64,000 nt of DNA from Ornithinimicrobium faecis (GCF_023923225.1 NZ_CP099489.1:496001-560000); one strand, 5' to 3'; positions 1-9,187 are shown, counted from the first letter of the stretch. Program-made: numbers and translations. The notes: generated by a model not told the origin, from the sequence alone.

Positions 1-1
1 G

Positions 2-1975
2 GACCTGGCCTATGTGATGACCCCGGTCTCGGTTGTGCCCCAGGTGCTGCGCGAGGGTGCTGCCCTCGGCACCCGGCACTATGTCGTGCTGACCGCAGGC
101 TATGGCGAGGTCGGCGGCGAGGGTGCGGTGCGCGAGCAGGAGCTCGCGGACCTGGCCGAGGAGCTCGACCTGGTCGTGCTCGGGCCCAACGGCAACGGCT
201 TCATCAATGCTGCGATGAAGACCAACCCCTACGGGTTGCCGATCCCCAAGCCGTTGATCTCGGGCAACGTCGGCGTCGTGCTGCAGAGCGGTGGGTTGGC
301 CAGCAACGTGCTGGCCTTCGCCCAGGCCCGCAACATCGGCGTCAGCCTGCTCACGTCGATGGGCAACGAGACCGTCGTCAGTGTCACCGACGTCGTCTCC
401 GCCCTCGTCGACGACCCAAACACCAAGAGCATCGCGCTCTTCCTGGAGGCGATCCGCAACCCGGAGGAGTTCCGTGAGGTGGCGAACCGAGCGCTCGCCG
501 CCGGCAAGCCGATCGTGGCGCTCAAGGTCGGGCGCAGCGAGAAGGCCTCTCGGACAGCGCAGGCGCACACCGGTGCGCTGGTGGGCGACGACAAGACCAT
601 CGATGCGGTCTTCAAGCAGCTCGGTGTCGTGCGGGTGGAGTCGTTGGAGGACCTCATGGTCACCGCAGGCCTGCTGGCTGAGACCGGACCGCTGCCGGGC
701 AACCGCATCGGCGTGGTGACCCCCTCCGGAGGTGCCTCGGAGATCATCGCCGACCGGGCGGATATGGAGGGGCTGGACCTGCCCGACTTCTCCCCGGAGA
801 TCACCGCCGAGCTGAAGGCGATCGTGCCGGAGTTCGCGACGGTCGCCAACCCGTTGGACGTCACCGGCTTCGTGCTGCTCGACCGCACCCTGCTGGGGCG
901 GGCGGCCGAGGCTGCAGCCAAGGAGCCGGCGATCGACCTGGTGGTCCTCCTGCAGGACCTGCCCAAGTCGACGCCCTCGATGGACGACACGGTGGCGGCC
1001 TTCACTGCCAACGCCGAGATCCTGGCCAAGTCACCGGTCCCGGTGGTGATCATGGGCAACGTGCTCACCGACATCAACGAGGTCGGGCGTGAGGTCACCA
1101 GACGGAGCAACTATCCGATGATCCTTGGTGGCATCGAGCACGGCATGGCTGCCATCGGGCACGCCGTTCGGTGGAGTGAGACCTATCGGCGGGCTCAGGA
1201 GCGCCGGGGCACCGGCGACGGCGGGTCCGTGGTCCGGTTGCCCACCACGGATGCCTCGGGTGTCTGGGCCGAGCATCGCGCCGGGTCCTTCCTGCGCGAG
1301 CACGGCGTGCCGATTGTGCCGACCGAGCTGGTCTCCGATGCCGACGCTGCGGCTGCGGCGGCGGACGAGGTGGGCTATCCGGTGGTCCTCAAGGCTGCTG
1401 CCGAGGGACTGGCGCACAAGAGCGACATCGGTGGGGTGCATCTCGGCCTGGCCAGTGCCGACGCGGTCCGAGAGGCCTTCGGGTCGATGCAGGCCAGCCT
1501 CGCTGAGCACGGGCACCCGGAGTCACAGGCGATCATCCAGCCGATGCGGTCCTCCGGGACCGAGCTGCTGGTCGGGGTTGTGCGGGACCCGCAGTGGGGC
1601 CCCACCCTCGCTGTGGCGATGGGTGGCATCTGGGTCGAGGTCATGGCCGACTCGGCCCTGCGGGTGCTGCCGGTTGACCGGCAGGAGGTCCGTGAGGCGA
1701 TCGAGGAGTTGCGCGGCGTCGGCATGCTGCGGGGGGCCCGCGGCACGCCGGCCACGGATCTCGACGCGCTGGCGGCGGTGATCCACCAGGTCGGCGAGAT
1801 CGCTGTCGGGCTGGGCGATGACCTCGAGTCCCTGGAGATCAACCCGTTGCTCGTCCACGGCGACCGGATCGAGGCGCTCGACGCGTTGATCACCTGGCGC
1901 TCGGACGGCGAGCCCAATGGCGGTCAGGGCGCCTCCACCCCATCCGACGACGAGGTCAGTCGGCGCGGAGCCTGA
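2..1975 (+). CDS. Acetate--CoA ligase (ADP-forming)-type acyl-CoA synthetase, 5' end cut by window
   Basis: The open frame runs through the left edge, so the start and part of the N-terminal CoA-binding domain are missing; about 657 residues remain. The order is that of NDP-forming acyl-CoA synthetases: end of a CoA-binding Rossmann domain, two succinyl-CoA-ligase-like domains, then an ATP-grasp module from about residue 420 of the visible part. The segment AHTGALVGDD near visible residue 190 matches the phospho-histidine site of the family. The enzyme would interconvert acyl-CoA and acid plus ATP in the cytosol. An exporter, two SDRs and a thiolase follow on the same strand, suggesting a small-acid or acyl-CoA pathway. 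The substrate cannot be read from the sequence. Confidence 0.85.
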   Translation, partial: DLAYVMTPVSVVPQVLREGAALGTRHYVVLTAGYGEVGGEGAVREQELADLAEELDLVVLGPNGNGFINAAMKTNPYGLPIPKPLISGNVGVVLQSGGLASNVLAFAQARNIGVSLLTSMGNETVVSVTDVVSALVDDPNTKSIALFLEAIRNPEEFREVANRALAAGKPIVALKVGRSEKASRTAQAHTGALVGDDKTIDAVFKQLGVVRVESLEDLMVTAGLLAETGPLPGNRIGVVTPSGGASEIIADRADMEGLDLPDFSPEITAELKAIVPEFATVANPLDVTGFVLLDRTLLGRAAEAAAKEPAIDLVVLLQDLPKSTPSMDDTVAAFTANAEILAKSPVPVVIMGNVLTDINEVGREVTRRSNYPMILGGIEHGMAAIGHAVRWSETYRRAQERRGTGDGGSVVRLPTTDASGVWAEHRAGSFLREHGVPIVPTELVSDADAAAAAADEVGYPVVLKAAAEGLAHKSDIGGVHLGLASADAVREAFGSMQASLAEHGHPESQAIIQPMRSSGTELLVGVVRDPQWGPTLAVAMGGIWVEVMADSALRVLPVDRQEVREAIEELRGVGMLRGARGTPATDLDALAAVIHQVGEIAVGLGDDLESLEINPLLVHGDRIEALDALITWRSDGEPNGGQGASTPSDDEVSRRGA

Positions 1976-2057
1976 CGTCTCATGACCACGGACCTGTTGG
2001 CCGTGGGTCATGCCCTGCACGGGGGCGTGGCCCACGGTCGACACACCAGGAGGTGCT

Positions 2058-3497
2058 GTGCACGACCATGCCAAGCCAGTGCAGTCGCCATGGCTGACAC
2101 TCCTGGTGGTCTGCACGGTCAGCACCCTGCTGGCCCTCAACGGCAGCACGCTCAACATCGCACTGCCTGTGCTGGTGCGGCACTTCGATGCAGATGCCAG
2201 CGCCGGCAGCTGGCTGCTCCTGAGCTACATGATGGCCAACAGCGCCACCCTGGTGATCTTTGGTCGCCTCGGCGACATGACCGGTCAGCGCCCCATCTAT
2301 CTCATCGGGTTGACCACCTTCACGGTGAGCAGCATCCTGTGCGGCTTTGCTCCCAACATCGAGACCCTCATCGTGGTGCGCTGCATCCAGGGGCTGTCCT
2401 CGGCGATTCTGCTCACCAACGGCGCCACGCTGATCCACGGGGCCTTCCCGCCCGAGTTGCTCGGCAAGGCGATGGGCTATTACACGGCCTCGTTCTCGGT
2501 GGCCAGCCTGGTGGGTCCCACCCTGGGCGGCTTCCTGGTCGAGGCGGCCGGGTGGCAGTGGGTCTTCTGGTTCAACGTGCCGCTGTGTCTGCTGGGCCTC
2601 TATTGGGGCGCCCGGCACCTGCGCGGCGAGCCCCCGCTGGACGGGGACCAGTCCCTCGACGTGGGGGGCAACATCATCACGATGGTCAGCCTGCTCCTGC
2701 TGACCTTTGGCATCTCGCAGGCGACCGATCTCGGGTGGGCCAACGTCCAGGTCTGGGGGCTGGCCCTGGTGGCGGTGCTCCTGGTGCCGGTCCTGGTCCG
2801 GATCGAGCGCCGGGCCAAGGACCCGATCTTCGACCCGGGCGTGCTGCGCACCAACGGCGTGGTGGGCATCTATGTCGGCGGCGCGCTCAACGCTGCCGGC
2901 CGGTTCCCCCTGGTCACCATCATGAGTCTGTATTTCCAGATCATCCTGGGCCGCAGCGCCCTGTCCGCTGGTCTCTGGCTGTTGCCGATGCCGATCGCCA
3001 CCATCAGCGCGGCGATGTGCATGGGCTGGCTCAGCTCACGACGCAACGCACGCCAACTGAGCACCGCGGGCTCCGCCCTGGGACTGATGGGCCTGATCAC
3101 CGTGACGCTCAGCATCACCACCGGAGTCGAGTGGGGGATCCTGGTCGGCCTGGCCATCACGGGCAGCGGCACCGGAGTCTTCCTGGGCGCCAACGCCACC
3201 GCCCTGCTGCAGGCCCTGCCCGAGGGCAAGGCGGGGGTCGGCAACGCGGTCCGGCTGATGGTGCAGAACGGCGGCACCCTGGTCGCCACGGCGGCCGTGC
3301 TGACGATCATCACCAGCTCGGCGGCCCCCGGGCTGCGCAGCGCGGTCCTCGGCGGCGACCCCGGCGGGATGGACCCGAGCGAGCTGCTGCCCGGCTTCCA
3401 GTGGGGACTGATCGCCATGATCGTGCTCTCCGTCGGCGGCCTCCTGGTCTGCATCCACAACCAGCGCATCATGCGCCCACCTCATCTCAGGAAGTGA
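2058..3497 (+). CDS. MFS transporter, DHA2 (EmrB/QacA-like) family
   Basis: A 479-residue, highly hydrophobic protein with the spacing of a 14-helix drug:H+ antiporter. The N-terminal half carries the usual RLGDMTGQRP loop after helix 2 and a VGPTLGGFLVE segment like motif C of exporters. The GTG at 2058 is chosen because AGGAGG at 2048-2053 sits 4 nt upstream; a longer frame from 2010 has no such site. It follows the acyl-CoA synthetase by 82 bp and ends 4 bp before the next SDR gene, so it probably belongs to that operon and could export an acid or toxic intermediate. The substrate is unknown; drug efflux is equally possible. Confidence 0.85.
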   Translation: MHDHAKPVQSPWLTLLVVCTVSTLLALNGSTLNIALPVLVRHFDADASAGSWLLLSYMMANSATLVIFGRLGDMTGQRPIYLIGLTTFTVSSILCGFAPNIETLIVVRCIQGLSSAILLTNGATLIHGAFPPELLGKAMGYYTASFSVASLVGPTLGGFLVEAAGWQWVFWFNVPLCLLGLYWGARHLRGEPPLDGDQSLDVGGNIITMVSLLLLTFGISQATDLGWANVQVWGLALVAVLLVPVLVRIERRAKDPIFDPGVLRTNGVVGIYVGGALNAAGRFPLVTIMSLYFQIILGRSALSAGLWLLPMPIATISAAMCMGWLSSRRNARQLSTAGSALGLMGLITVTLSITTGVEWGILVGLAITGSGTGVFLGANATALLQALPEGKAGVGNAVRLMVQNGGTLVATAAVLTIITSSAAPGLRSAVLGGDPGGMDPSELLPGFQWGLIAMIVLSVGGLLVCIHNQRIMRPPHLRK

Positions 3498-3501
3498 CCC
3501 C

Positions 3502-4257
3502 ATGCGAGGACTGAGCGGACGGACCGCCATCGTCACCGGAGCCAGCCGTGGCATCGGCTATGCCATCGCCGAGCGCCTCATCGCCGAGGGGGTGCGCGTC
3601 GTCATCACCGGGCGCAAGCAGGACGCCCTGGCCGAGGCGGTGACCACCCTCGGCGGGCCGGAGGTCTGTCTGGGCGTGCCCGGCAAGGCCGACGACCCGG
3701 ACCACCGGGTCGAGGCGGTGGCCGCAGCTGCGCAGACCTTCGGTCCGGCCACGCTCCTGGTCAACAACGTCGGCATCAACCCGGTCTATGGACCACTGAT
3801 GGCGGCCGACCTGGGGGCCGCGCGCAAGATCGTCGAGGTCAACGCCCTGGCGCCACTGGCCTGGACCCAGGCGCTCTTTGGCGCGGGGGTGACCGAGGCT
3901 GCACCCGCAGAGTCGGGGGCCGTCGTCAACATCTCCTCCACCGCCGGGCAGGGCACCGCCCCGGGCATCGACCTCTATGGCGCGAGCAAGGCGATGCTGG
4001 ACCACCTCACCCGCGGTCTGGCCCTCGAGCTCGCTCCGCGGGTGCGGGTCAACGCTGTTGCGCCGGCCCTGGTCCGGACCCGCTTCGCTGCTCCGCTGAT
4101 GTCCCAGGGCGAGGAGGTGGCGGCGACCCGCTACCCACTGGAGCGGATCGGCATACCGGATGACATTGCCTCAACGGTCGCCTTCCTGCTCTCTGACGAG
4201 GCCGCGTGGATCACCGGCACCCTGCACACCATCGACGGCGGAGCCCGGCTGCGCTGA
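3502..4257 (+). CDS. SDR family oxidoreductase
   Basis: A 251-residue classical short-chain dehydrogenase. It has the cofactor motif TGASRGIG near residues 12-19, NNVG near 90, the catalytic Ser in NISSTAG (about 145) and YGASK (Tyr about 158, Lys about 162). The C-terminus, ITGTLHTIDGG, is typical of FabG-like members. It would catalyse NAD(P)-dependent oxidation or reduction of a hydroxyacyl or alcohol substrate. It starts 4 bp after the MFS stop and is followed by a second SDR and a thiolase, consistent with 3-hydroxyacyl-CoA chemistry. Substrate specificity is not visible. Confidence 0.85.
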   Translation: MRGLSGRTAIVTGASRGIGYAIAERLIAEGVRVVITGRKQDALAEAVTTLGGPEVCLGVPGKADDPDHRVEAVAAAAQTFGPATLLVNNVGINPVYGPLMAADLGAARKIVEVNALAPLAWTQALFGAGVTEAAPAESGAVVNISSTAGQGTAPGIDLYGASKAMLDHLTRGLALELAPRVRVNAVAPALVRTRFAAPLMSQGEEVAATRYPLERIGIPDDIASTVAFLLSDEAAWITGTLHTIDGGARLR

Positions 4258-4315
4258 ACCCCACCCGGCCCACTGCGTCCGGGACGACAGATCACCCCAT
4301 CACAAAGGAGAAAAC

Positions 4316-5074
4316 ATGTCTGCAGACAACAGGGTCGCCATCGTCACCGGCGGAGCCCGAGGCATCGGTGCCGCGACGGCCAAGCGCCTGGCGCAGGACG
4401 GCCACGCCGTGGCGATCTTTGACCTCAACGAGGCCGACTGCGCGCAGGTGGTCTCAGAGATCACGGCTGCCGGCGGCAAGGCCCTGGCGGTCGGGGTCGA
4501 CGTGGCCGACGAGGACGCCGTGCAGGCGGGCGTCGACAAGGTGGCCGCTGAGCTCGGGCCACCGGTGATCCTGGTCAACAACGCCGGCGTGCTGCGGGAC
4601 AACCTGCTCTTCAAGATGTCCGTGGAGGACTGGGACACCGTGATGAGCGTGCACCTGCGCGGCGCCTTCCTGATGAGCCGTGCCTGCCAGGCGCACATGA
4701 CCAAGGAGGGCTATGGCCGCATCGTCAGCATGTCGAGCTCGTCAGCCAAGGGCAACCGTGGCCAGACCAACTACTCCGCGGCCAAGGCTGGTCTGCAGGG
4801 CTTCACCAAGGCGGTCGCCCTGGAGCTCGGCAAGTTCGGCGTGACCGCCAACGCGGTCGCGCCCGGGTTCATCCAGACGGACATGACGGCAGCGACGGCC
4901 GCCCGCGTCGGGATTCCCTTCGAGCAGATGATCGAGGGCGCCAAGGAGCGCAGCCCCGTCAAGCGAGTCGGCCAGCCCGAGGACATCGCCAACACGGTTT
5001 CCTTCCTGGCCTCCGAGGGCTCCGGCTTTGTCACCGGCCAGGTCATCTACGTCAGCGGCAGCCCGCTCGGCTGA
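4316..5074 (+). CDS. SDR family oxidoreductase, FabG-like (3-oxoacyl reductase type)
   Basis: A 252-residue SDR starting at an ATG behind AAAGGAG with good spacing; an upstream in-frame extension overlaps the previous gene and lacks a ribosome site. Motifs are TGGARGIG, NNAGV, SMSSSSAKG for the catalytic Ser (about 140) and YSAAK (Tyr about 153, Lys about 157), with a FabG-like segment NAVAPGFIQTDM. Such proteins reduce 3-oxoacyl-ACP or act as 3-hydroxyacyl-CoA dehydrogenases. Its place just before a thiolase favours the second role, feeding 3-oxoacyl-CoA to the thiolase. The call of family is firm and the role is inferred from context. Confidence 0.85.
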   Translation: MSADNRVAIVTGGARGIGAATAKRLAQDGHAVAIFDLNEADCAQVVSEITAAGGKALAVGVDVADEDAVQAGVDKVAAELGPPVILVNNAGVLRDNLLFKMSVEDWDTVMSVHLRGAFLMSRACQAHMTKEGYGRIVSMSSSSAKGNRGQTNYSAAKAGLQGFTKAVALELGKFGVTANAVAPGFIQTDMTAATAARVGIPFEQMIEGAKERSPVKRVGQPEDIANTVSFLASEGSGFVTGQVIYVSGSPLG

Positions 5075-5101
5075 GCGCGGACCAACAGAGAGGCCAGCAC
5101 A

Positions 5102-6319
5102 GTGGAAGCATGGATTGTCGGTGCTCGCAGGAGCCCGCTCGGTCGGGCGTTCAAGGGCAGCCTGAAGGACGTCCGTCCCGACGACCTGGCCGCGCGCGTC
5201 ATCACCGCCGCGGTCGAGGGGACGGACGGGTTGACGTTTGAGGACCTGGAGGACCTCTACCTCGGCTGCGCCCAGCCGTTCGGGGAGCACGGTCAGAACC
5301 TGGCCCGGGTGGTGTCGGTGCTGCTGGGAGCCCAGGGCATGGGCGGCACCACGGTCAACCGCTATTGCGCCTCGTCGGTGCAGACCACCCGGATGGCCTT
5401 CCACGCGATCCTGGCCGGCGAGGCCCAGGCGCTGGTCAGCGCCGGGGTGGAGTGTGTGTCCAGGACGCCCAACTTCCGGGAGGCAGGCGTCGACACCCGG
5501 GCGTGGAACAACCCGGCCTTCGCGGCGGCCCAGGCGCGCACCAAGGCTCTCGCGGGCGGTGGCAGCGAGTGGCAGGACCTGACCGCCGAGGGCGAGCTCC
5601 CGGACGTCTATGCCGCCATGGGGCAGACGGCCGAGAACGTTGCCGCGCTCTGCAACGTCTCGCGGGCCGACCAGGATGCCTGGGCAGCCACCAGTCAGCA
5701 GCGTGCGATCGCTGCGATCGAGGCCGGGCTGTTCGACTCCCAGATCGTGCCGATCGAGCTGGCTGACGGGACGGTCGTCACGCGTGACGACGGCCCGCGG
5801 CCGGGCACCACGGTGGAGAAGCTGGCCACCCTCGACCCGGTCTTCCGGCAGGGTGGTTCGGTCACCGCCGGCAACAGCTGTCCGCTCAACGACGGGGCGG
5901 CGGCGCTGGTCATCACGAGCGACGAGTTTGCCCGCAGCCGGGGCATCAAGCCGCTGGCTCGCATCGTGAGCACCGCGGTGTCGGCCCTGAACCCGGAGGT
6001 CATGGGGCTCGGCCCGGTCGAGGCCTCGCAGCGTGCGCTCGCCCAGGCGGGGATGAGCATCGGTGACCTGGACCTCTATGAGATCAATGAGGCCTTTGCC
6101 GCGCAGGTGCTGCCGAGTGCCCAGCAGCTGGGCATGGACCTGGACAAACTCAACGTCCACGGGGGCGGCATCGCCCTCGGCCACCCCTTCGGCGCGACCG
6201 GCGCCCGCATCGCCGGGACCCTCATCGGGGCGCTGGAGGAGCGGGACGGACAGTTCGGTCTGGAGACGATGTGCGTTGGCGGTGGTCAGGGCATGGCCAT
6301 GATCATCGAGCGCCTCTGA
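5102..6319 (+). CDS. Acetyl-CoA acetyltransferase / 3-ketoacyl-CoA thiolase
   Basis: A 405-residue thiolase that cleaves 3-oxoacyl-CoA with CoA, or condenses two acetyl-CoA. The nucleophilic Cys is residue 89 in VNRYCASSVQ, the catalytic His is in GHPFGATG (about 361) and the second Cys is in CVGGGQG (about 391). Length and motifs are normal for the tetrameric degradative and biosynthetic thiolases. The GTG start lies behind a GAGAGG-like site, 27 bp after the SDR stop. Together with that SDR it forms a 3-hydroxyacyl-CoA to acetyl-CoA step pair. A strong hairpin terminator follows the gene. Confidence 0.9.
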   Translation: MEAWIVGARRSPLGRAFKGSLKDVRPDDLAARVITAAVEGTDGLTFEDLEDLYLGCAQPFGEHGQNLARVVSVLLGAQGMGGTTVNRYCASSVQTTRMAFHAILAGEAQALVSAGVECVSRTPNFREAGVDTRAWNNPAFAAAQARTKALAGGGSEWQDLTAEGELPDVYAAMGQTAENVAALCNVSRADQDAWAATSQQRAIAAIEAGLFDSQIVPIELADGTVVTRDDGPRPGTTVEKLATLDPVFRQGGSVTAGNSCPLNDGAAALVITSDEFARSRGIKPLARIVSTAVSALNPEVMGLGPVEASQRALAQAGMSIGDLDLYEINEAFAAQVLPSAQQLGMDLDKLNVHGGGIALGHPFGATGARIAGTLIGALEERDGQFGLETMCVGGGQGMAMIIERL

Positions 6320-6342
6320 CCCGTCGCCCGCTGGGGCACAGG

Positions 6343-6373
6343 CGCCGGTCCCTCGTATGCCGAGGGGCCGGCG
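6343..6373 (+). terminator. Hairpin terminator after the thiolase gene
   Basis: A 13-bp stem, CGCCGGTCCCTCG paired with CGAGGGGCCGGCG with one T-G wobble, closes a 5-nt loop. There is no T-tract, as is common in high-GC actinobacteria. It lies 24 bp past the thiolase stop and closes the acyl-CoA gene run. The loop region contains the over-represented heptamer GTATGCC. Confidence 0.6.
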
Positions 6374-6430
6374 TCACCTGTCAGCCGCCTCCTCTGTGGC
6401 CGGGAACGAAACGGGCTAGCCTCCCGTCGC

Positions 6431-7585
6431 ATGGGCATGACTCCTCGACGTCTCGGTCGCGCGGCCGGTGTCCTTGCGCTGGGACTGCTGGCTGCCTGCT
6501 CGTCGGGAGGCCAGGCGGGTGAGCAGCACGGCCCCGGTCAGACGGGTGCTGTCGGCACCGCCGCCGCTGCCGGAGTCGGGGGCGGCGTCATCGGCGAGCC
6601 GGTGGTCGTGACGCTCGAGGAGGACGAGAGTGTCCTGTCGGTGTCGCCGTCGGGCGACCACCTGGTGACGGTCACAGAGCCGACGGTCCCCGAGGGCCAG
6701 GACGACTGGGTCGTGGAGGTCTGCGTCCGCAGCGGGCCGGGCTATCAGACGGCAGAATGCGCTGACGGTGGGGCGCTCGCGCGCTATCCGCGCGGGGCGG
6801 CCTGGAGCGCGGACGAGAGTATCCTGGCCTTCGTCTATCCGAGCAACCAGAAGGTCAACGTCGTGTGCCTGCTGGACGTGGCGACCGGTGAGGTCCGTGC
6901 GGTGACTGACCCGGACGAGCGGGTTGAGATCCCGGTGGTGCTGACGTGGCTGGCGGATGGTCGAGTCGGCTTCACCTGGGCCACGGCGGACGGCACCGAG
7001 ATCCGTGCGGTGGACCCGACGGTCCCCGGAGCACCGGCCGAGACCTTGCAGAGCATCCCGGAAGCGACGATTGACGGCCTGTTTGCGGGCGGCTCCGGGC
7101 TCCTGGCGGAGGGAGAGATCGGGCAGGAGCAAGGGGTCTTCGACCTTGGTGACGGCGCGACCAGTCCAGAGTTGCGCGTGCCCACGGCTCGGGCCAGTGC
7201 TGTCGTCGCTGTCGACAGCATCGGCGAGCGGATCACCGTGCAGCGGTGGGACACCCACACAGCCCTCCCGCTGGCGGTGGTCGAGACGACCTCCGGGGCG
7301 GAAGTCGAGCTGGGTGAGACCGATCCTGCGCGCTATGCCTCTGCAGCCGACTTTGCGCCCGATGATCAGCACCTGCTGACGCTGAGTTACGTCGATGTTC
7401 ACGGCGAGCTCGCCATCCGCGACCGGAGCATGGCGATCGTGGAGACCCTCACCTTTGACCGGCCGCGAGACTCCTTCTACTACGACGGCGTGGACTGGAC
7501 CGAGCGCGGGATCGTCCTCACCACCAGCACGCAGGGGCAGGCGCAGCGTGTGTCCATCTTTCCGGTCGAGCCGCTCGGTTCTTAA
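6431..7585 (+). CDS. Putative secreted lipoprotein of unknown function
   Basis: A 384-residue protein with a short basic N-terminus, a hydrophobic stretch and the lipobox LLAAC, so Cys-22 should be lipidated and the protein held on the outer face of the membrane. The mature part shows weak repeating beta-type blocks (for example SWSADES, VLTWLADG, DFAPDDQHLLTL) suggestive of a TolB/WD40-like propeller, but no catalytic motif is visible. A TAGCCT hexamer 8 nt before the ATG and the lack of a ribosome site point to a leaderless mRNA. It stands alone between two hairpin terminators. The function is not recognised. Confidence 0.7.
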   Translation: MGMTPRRLGRAAGVLALGLLAACSSGGQAGEQHGPGQTGAVGTAAAAGVGGGVIGEPVVVTLEEDESVLSVSPSGDHLVTVTEPTVPEGQDDWVVEVCVRSGPGYQTAECADGGALARYPRGAAWSADESILAFVYPSNQKVNVVCLLDVATGEVRAVTDPDERVEIPVVLTWLADGRVGFTWATADGTEIRAVDPTVPGAPAETLQSIPEATIDGLFAGGSGLLAEGEIGQEQGVFDLGDGATSPELRVPTARASAVVAVDSIGERITVQRWDTHTALPLAVVETTSGAEVELGETDPARYASAADFAPDDQHLLTLSYVDVHGELAIRDRSMAIVETLTFDRPRDSFYYDGVDWTERGIVLTTSTQGQAQRVSIFPVEPLGS

Positions 7586-7653
7586 CGCCGGAGGCCACCC
7601 GCATGAATCGGCCGACCGCGCCGGACTCCTGGGTGTCGTGGCCCTGACGCCGG

Positions 7654-7690
7654 ACGGGTGGATGAGTCACCTCCTGACTCACTCACCCGT
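7654..7690 (+). terminator. Hairpin terminator after the lipoprotein gene
   Basis: Two 16-nt arms, ACGGGTGGATGAGTCA and TGACTCACTCACCCGT, pair at 14 of 16 positions around a CCTCC loop. The hairpin sits about 70 bp past the lipoprotein stop and about 40 bp before the next start, with no T-tract. Confidence 0.6.
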
Positions 7691-7732
7691 CTGGCTCAAC
7701 TGCCTCGCAGGCGCCGAGGTTAGGGTGCCCGT

Positions 7733-8077
7733 GTGAATGGACTCCAGCGCGCGGCGCGCGTCGTCAACACGGTGACGACGCCCTTGGTGCGTCTTCCCCT
7801 CCTGAGGCCGCTGCTCGGCCGGTCGATGACCGTGCTGACCTACACGGGGCGCCGCTCTGGTCGTGAGTTCCAGCTCCCCGTGGCTTATCGACGCAAGGCC
7901 GACGAGCTCACGGTGCCTGTCGCGCTCCCGGACCAGAAGAACTGGTGGCGCAACTTCGGTGATGAGGGAGCACCCGTGTCATTGGAGCTCAACGGGCAGA
8001 CCAGGGCCGGCCACGGCCGCAGCGCCCGTGACTCCGAAGGTGCCGTCACCGTGCGCATCGTGCTGGACCACGTCTGA
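7733..8077 (+). CDS. Small nitroreductase-family (deazaflavin-dependent, DUF385-like) protein
   Basis: A 114-residue protein with the pattern of the F420/FMN split-barrel nitroreductase family: a short helix ending in RPLLGRSMTVLTYTGRRSGR, then strands with WWRNFGDEG and VSLELNGQ. These proteins bind deazaflavin or flavin and reduce varied substrates; some members are inactive. It is near the short end of the family. A TAGGGT hexamer 6 nt before the GTG, with no ribosome site, suggests leaderless transcription. It has no obvious partner gene. Confidence 0.6.
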   Translation: MNGLQRAARVVNTVTTPLVRLPLLRPLLGRSMTVLTYTGRRSGREFQLPVAYRRKADELTVPVALPDQKNWWRNFGDEGAPVSLELNGQTRAGHGRSARDSEGAVTVRIVLDHV

Positions 8078-8112
8078 CGCGTTGGCCGCCGGTGTGGAGG
8101 GACGGCGGCGAC

Positions 8113-8560
8113 TCAGTCGCGCAGCAGGTGGTCCGGTGTGAACTCCAGCGGGAACGGTGCGCTCACGCTGACCTGCTCCGCGCCCTGCGCGCTGTGCACC
8201 TCGACGTAGTCCCCGTCCCGCAAGTCCCAGGCAGTGATCGACGGGACCAGCGGGTCGACGACCCAGTAGGACGCGGTCCCCGCTTCCCGATACCGATCCA
8301 ACTTCAGCGTGAGATCGATGCGCCGAGTGCTCGGTGAGAGCACCTCGACCGCCAGCGAGGTCTTCCGGCTTGGAGTTCCGCAGTAAGACAGCAAGCGTGA
8401 GTACCGCCGTCTGGTGCCACCTACCGGGTGCTGGCGTCACGATGACGCTCCCGTCGAGCAGCTCGTAACGCACCGCAGACCCGCCCTCGACGCCGCGCAG
8501 CAACTCGAGGTCGTCCCGGGTCAGCGGACCCGCGTGCGGGATGACGGTCATGGTCCCCAT
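8113..8560 (-). pseudogene. Broken Uma2-family (PD-(D/E)XK) endonuclease-like gene
   Basis: Two halves of one Uma2/DUF820 protein lie in different frames. The first (start 8560, AAAGGAGG just upstream) gives MTVIPHAGPLTRDDL to GRWHQTAVLTLAVLLRN. The second gives LAVEVLSPSTRRIDL, YREAGTASYWVVDP and the usual C-terminus. Intact members have roughly 45-50 residues between these blocks, including the QPDLVV-type strand with the first acidic catalytic residue. Here that stretch is missing and the frame shifts at about 8365-8395. An internal deletion has therefore inactivated the gene. The good ribosome site and preserved ends suggest recent decay. Confidence 0.7.
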
Positions 8561-8596
8561 GGTGCCTCCTTTCACTCGGGGCGGCATACTGCCCGG

Positions 8597-9094
8597 ATGA
8601 CCGACGCCGAGCCGCCCGCTGACATCGAGGGTGGCCCGGGCTGGATCATCAAGGGCACCACGCTGCTGCCGAGGATCACCGACCTGGACGCCTTCCGCGC
8701 CGGGATGACCGCTGACCCCTTGGCCGACGCGGTCGAGGCCCTCTGGTCAGGTGACGCGGTCCGCGCACGTGAGTTGCTGCATACGGCAGATCCCAGCGTG
8801 CGCGTGCGCGCACTGTTGGCCGACTGCGCCCGTGACCTGGGGGAGACGGACCAGGCACTGCAGACGTATGCCGACCTGCTGGCTGAGTGCACCGGCACAC
8901 CCTGGGAGCCGGTGCTGAGACAGCATCACGGCAAGGCGCTGCTGGCAGCGGGGCGGGTCGAGGAGGCCCTGGCCGAGTTCGAGGTCGCCTACGAGCAGCG
9001 GGCTGCAGCTGGTGCTCCGGCGGACCTGCTTGCCTCCAGCGCCCAGGCGCGAGACCGCGCTCGCCAGCTCGTGGCAGCGCAGTCCGCCTCCTGA
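8597..9094 (+). CDS. Tetratricopeptide-repeat-like protein
   Basis: A 165-residue soluble protein of paired helices with TPR-type spacing: LADAVEALWSGDAVRARELL, VRALLADCARDLGETDQAL and GKALLAAGRVEEALAEFEVA. TPR domains mediate protein contacts; no other domain is present. It is transcribed away from the broken Uma2 gene, with only 36 bp between the two starts, so the promoters overlap. The start is the ATG after GCATACTGCCCGG; a longer frame would overlap the Uma2 gene. The biological role is unknown. Confidence 0.65.
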   Translation: MTDAEPPADIEGGPGWIIKGTTLLPRITDLDAFRAGMTADPLADAVEALWSGDAVRARELLHTADPSVRVRALLADCARDLGETDQALQTYADLLAECTGTPWEPVLRQHHGKALLAAGRVEEALAEFEVAYEQRAAAGAPADLLASSAQARDRARQLVAAQSAS

Positions 9095-9102
9095 CCCTGA
9101 AC

Positions 9103-9180
9103 GACCGAGCGCGTGAGCGACGAGATTCTGCGGTGACCGAGCGCGTGAGGGCCCTGACTTTTTGGTGACTGAGCGCGTGA
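9103..9180. repeat. Three 32-bp-spaced copies of GACCGAGCGCGTGA
   Basis: GACCGAGCGCGTGAG occurs at 9103-9117 and 9135-9149, and GACTGAGCGCGTGA at 9167-9180, each 32 bp apart. The block fills the gap between the convergent TPR and DoxX-like genes. Its core ACCGAGCGC reappears, inverted, in the 32-bp array at 30301. Confidence 0.7.
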
Positions 9181-9187
9181 TCGCGCG

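Noticed and set aside
1523..2158. Minus-strand open frame across the acyl-CoA synthetase and MFS start
   Set aside because: Antisense to two real genes and lacking any domain.
4742..6184. 480-codon open frame antisense to SDR and thiolase
   Set aside because: The opposite strand encodes two motif-complete enzymes; this frame has no motif, and is a His/Gly/Arg-rich shadow.
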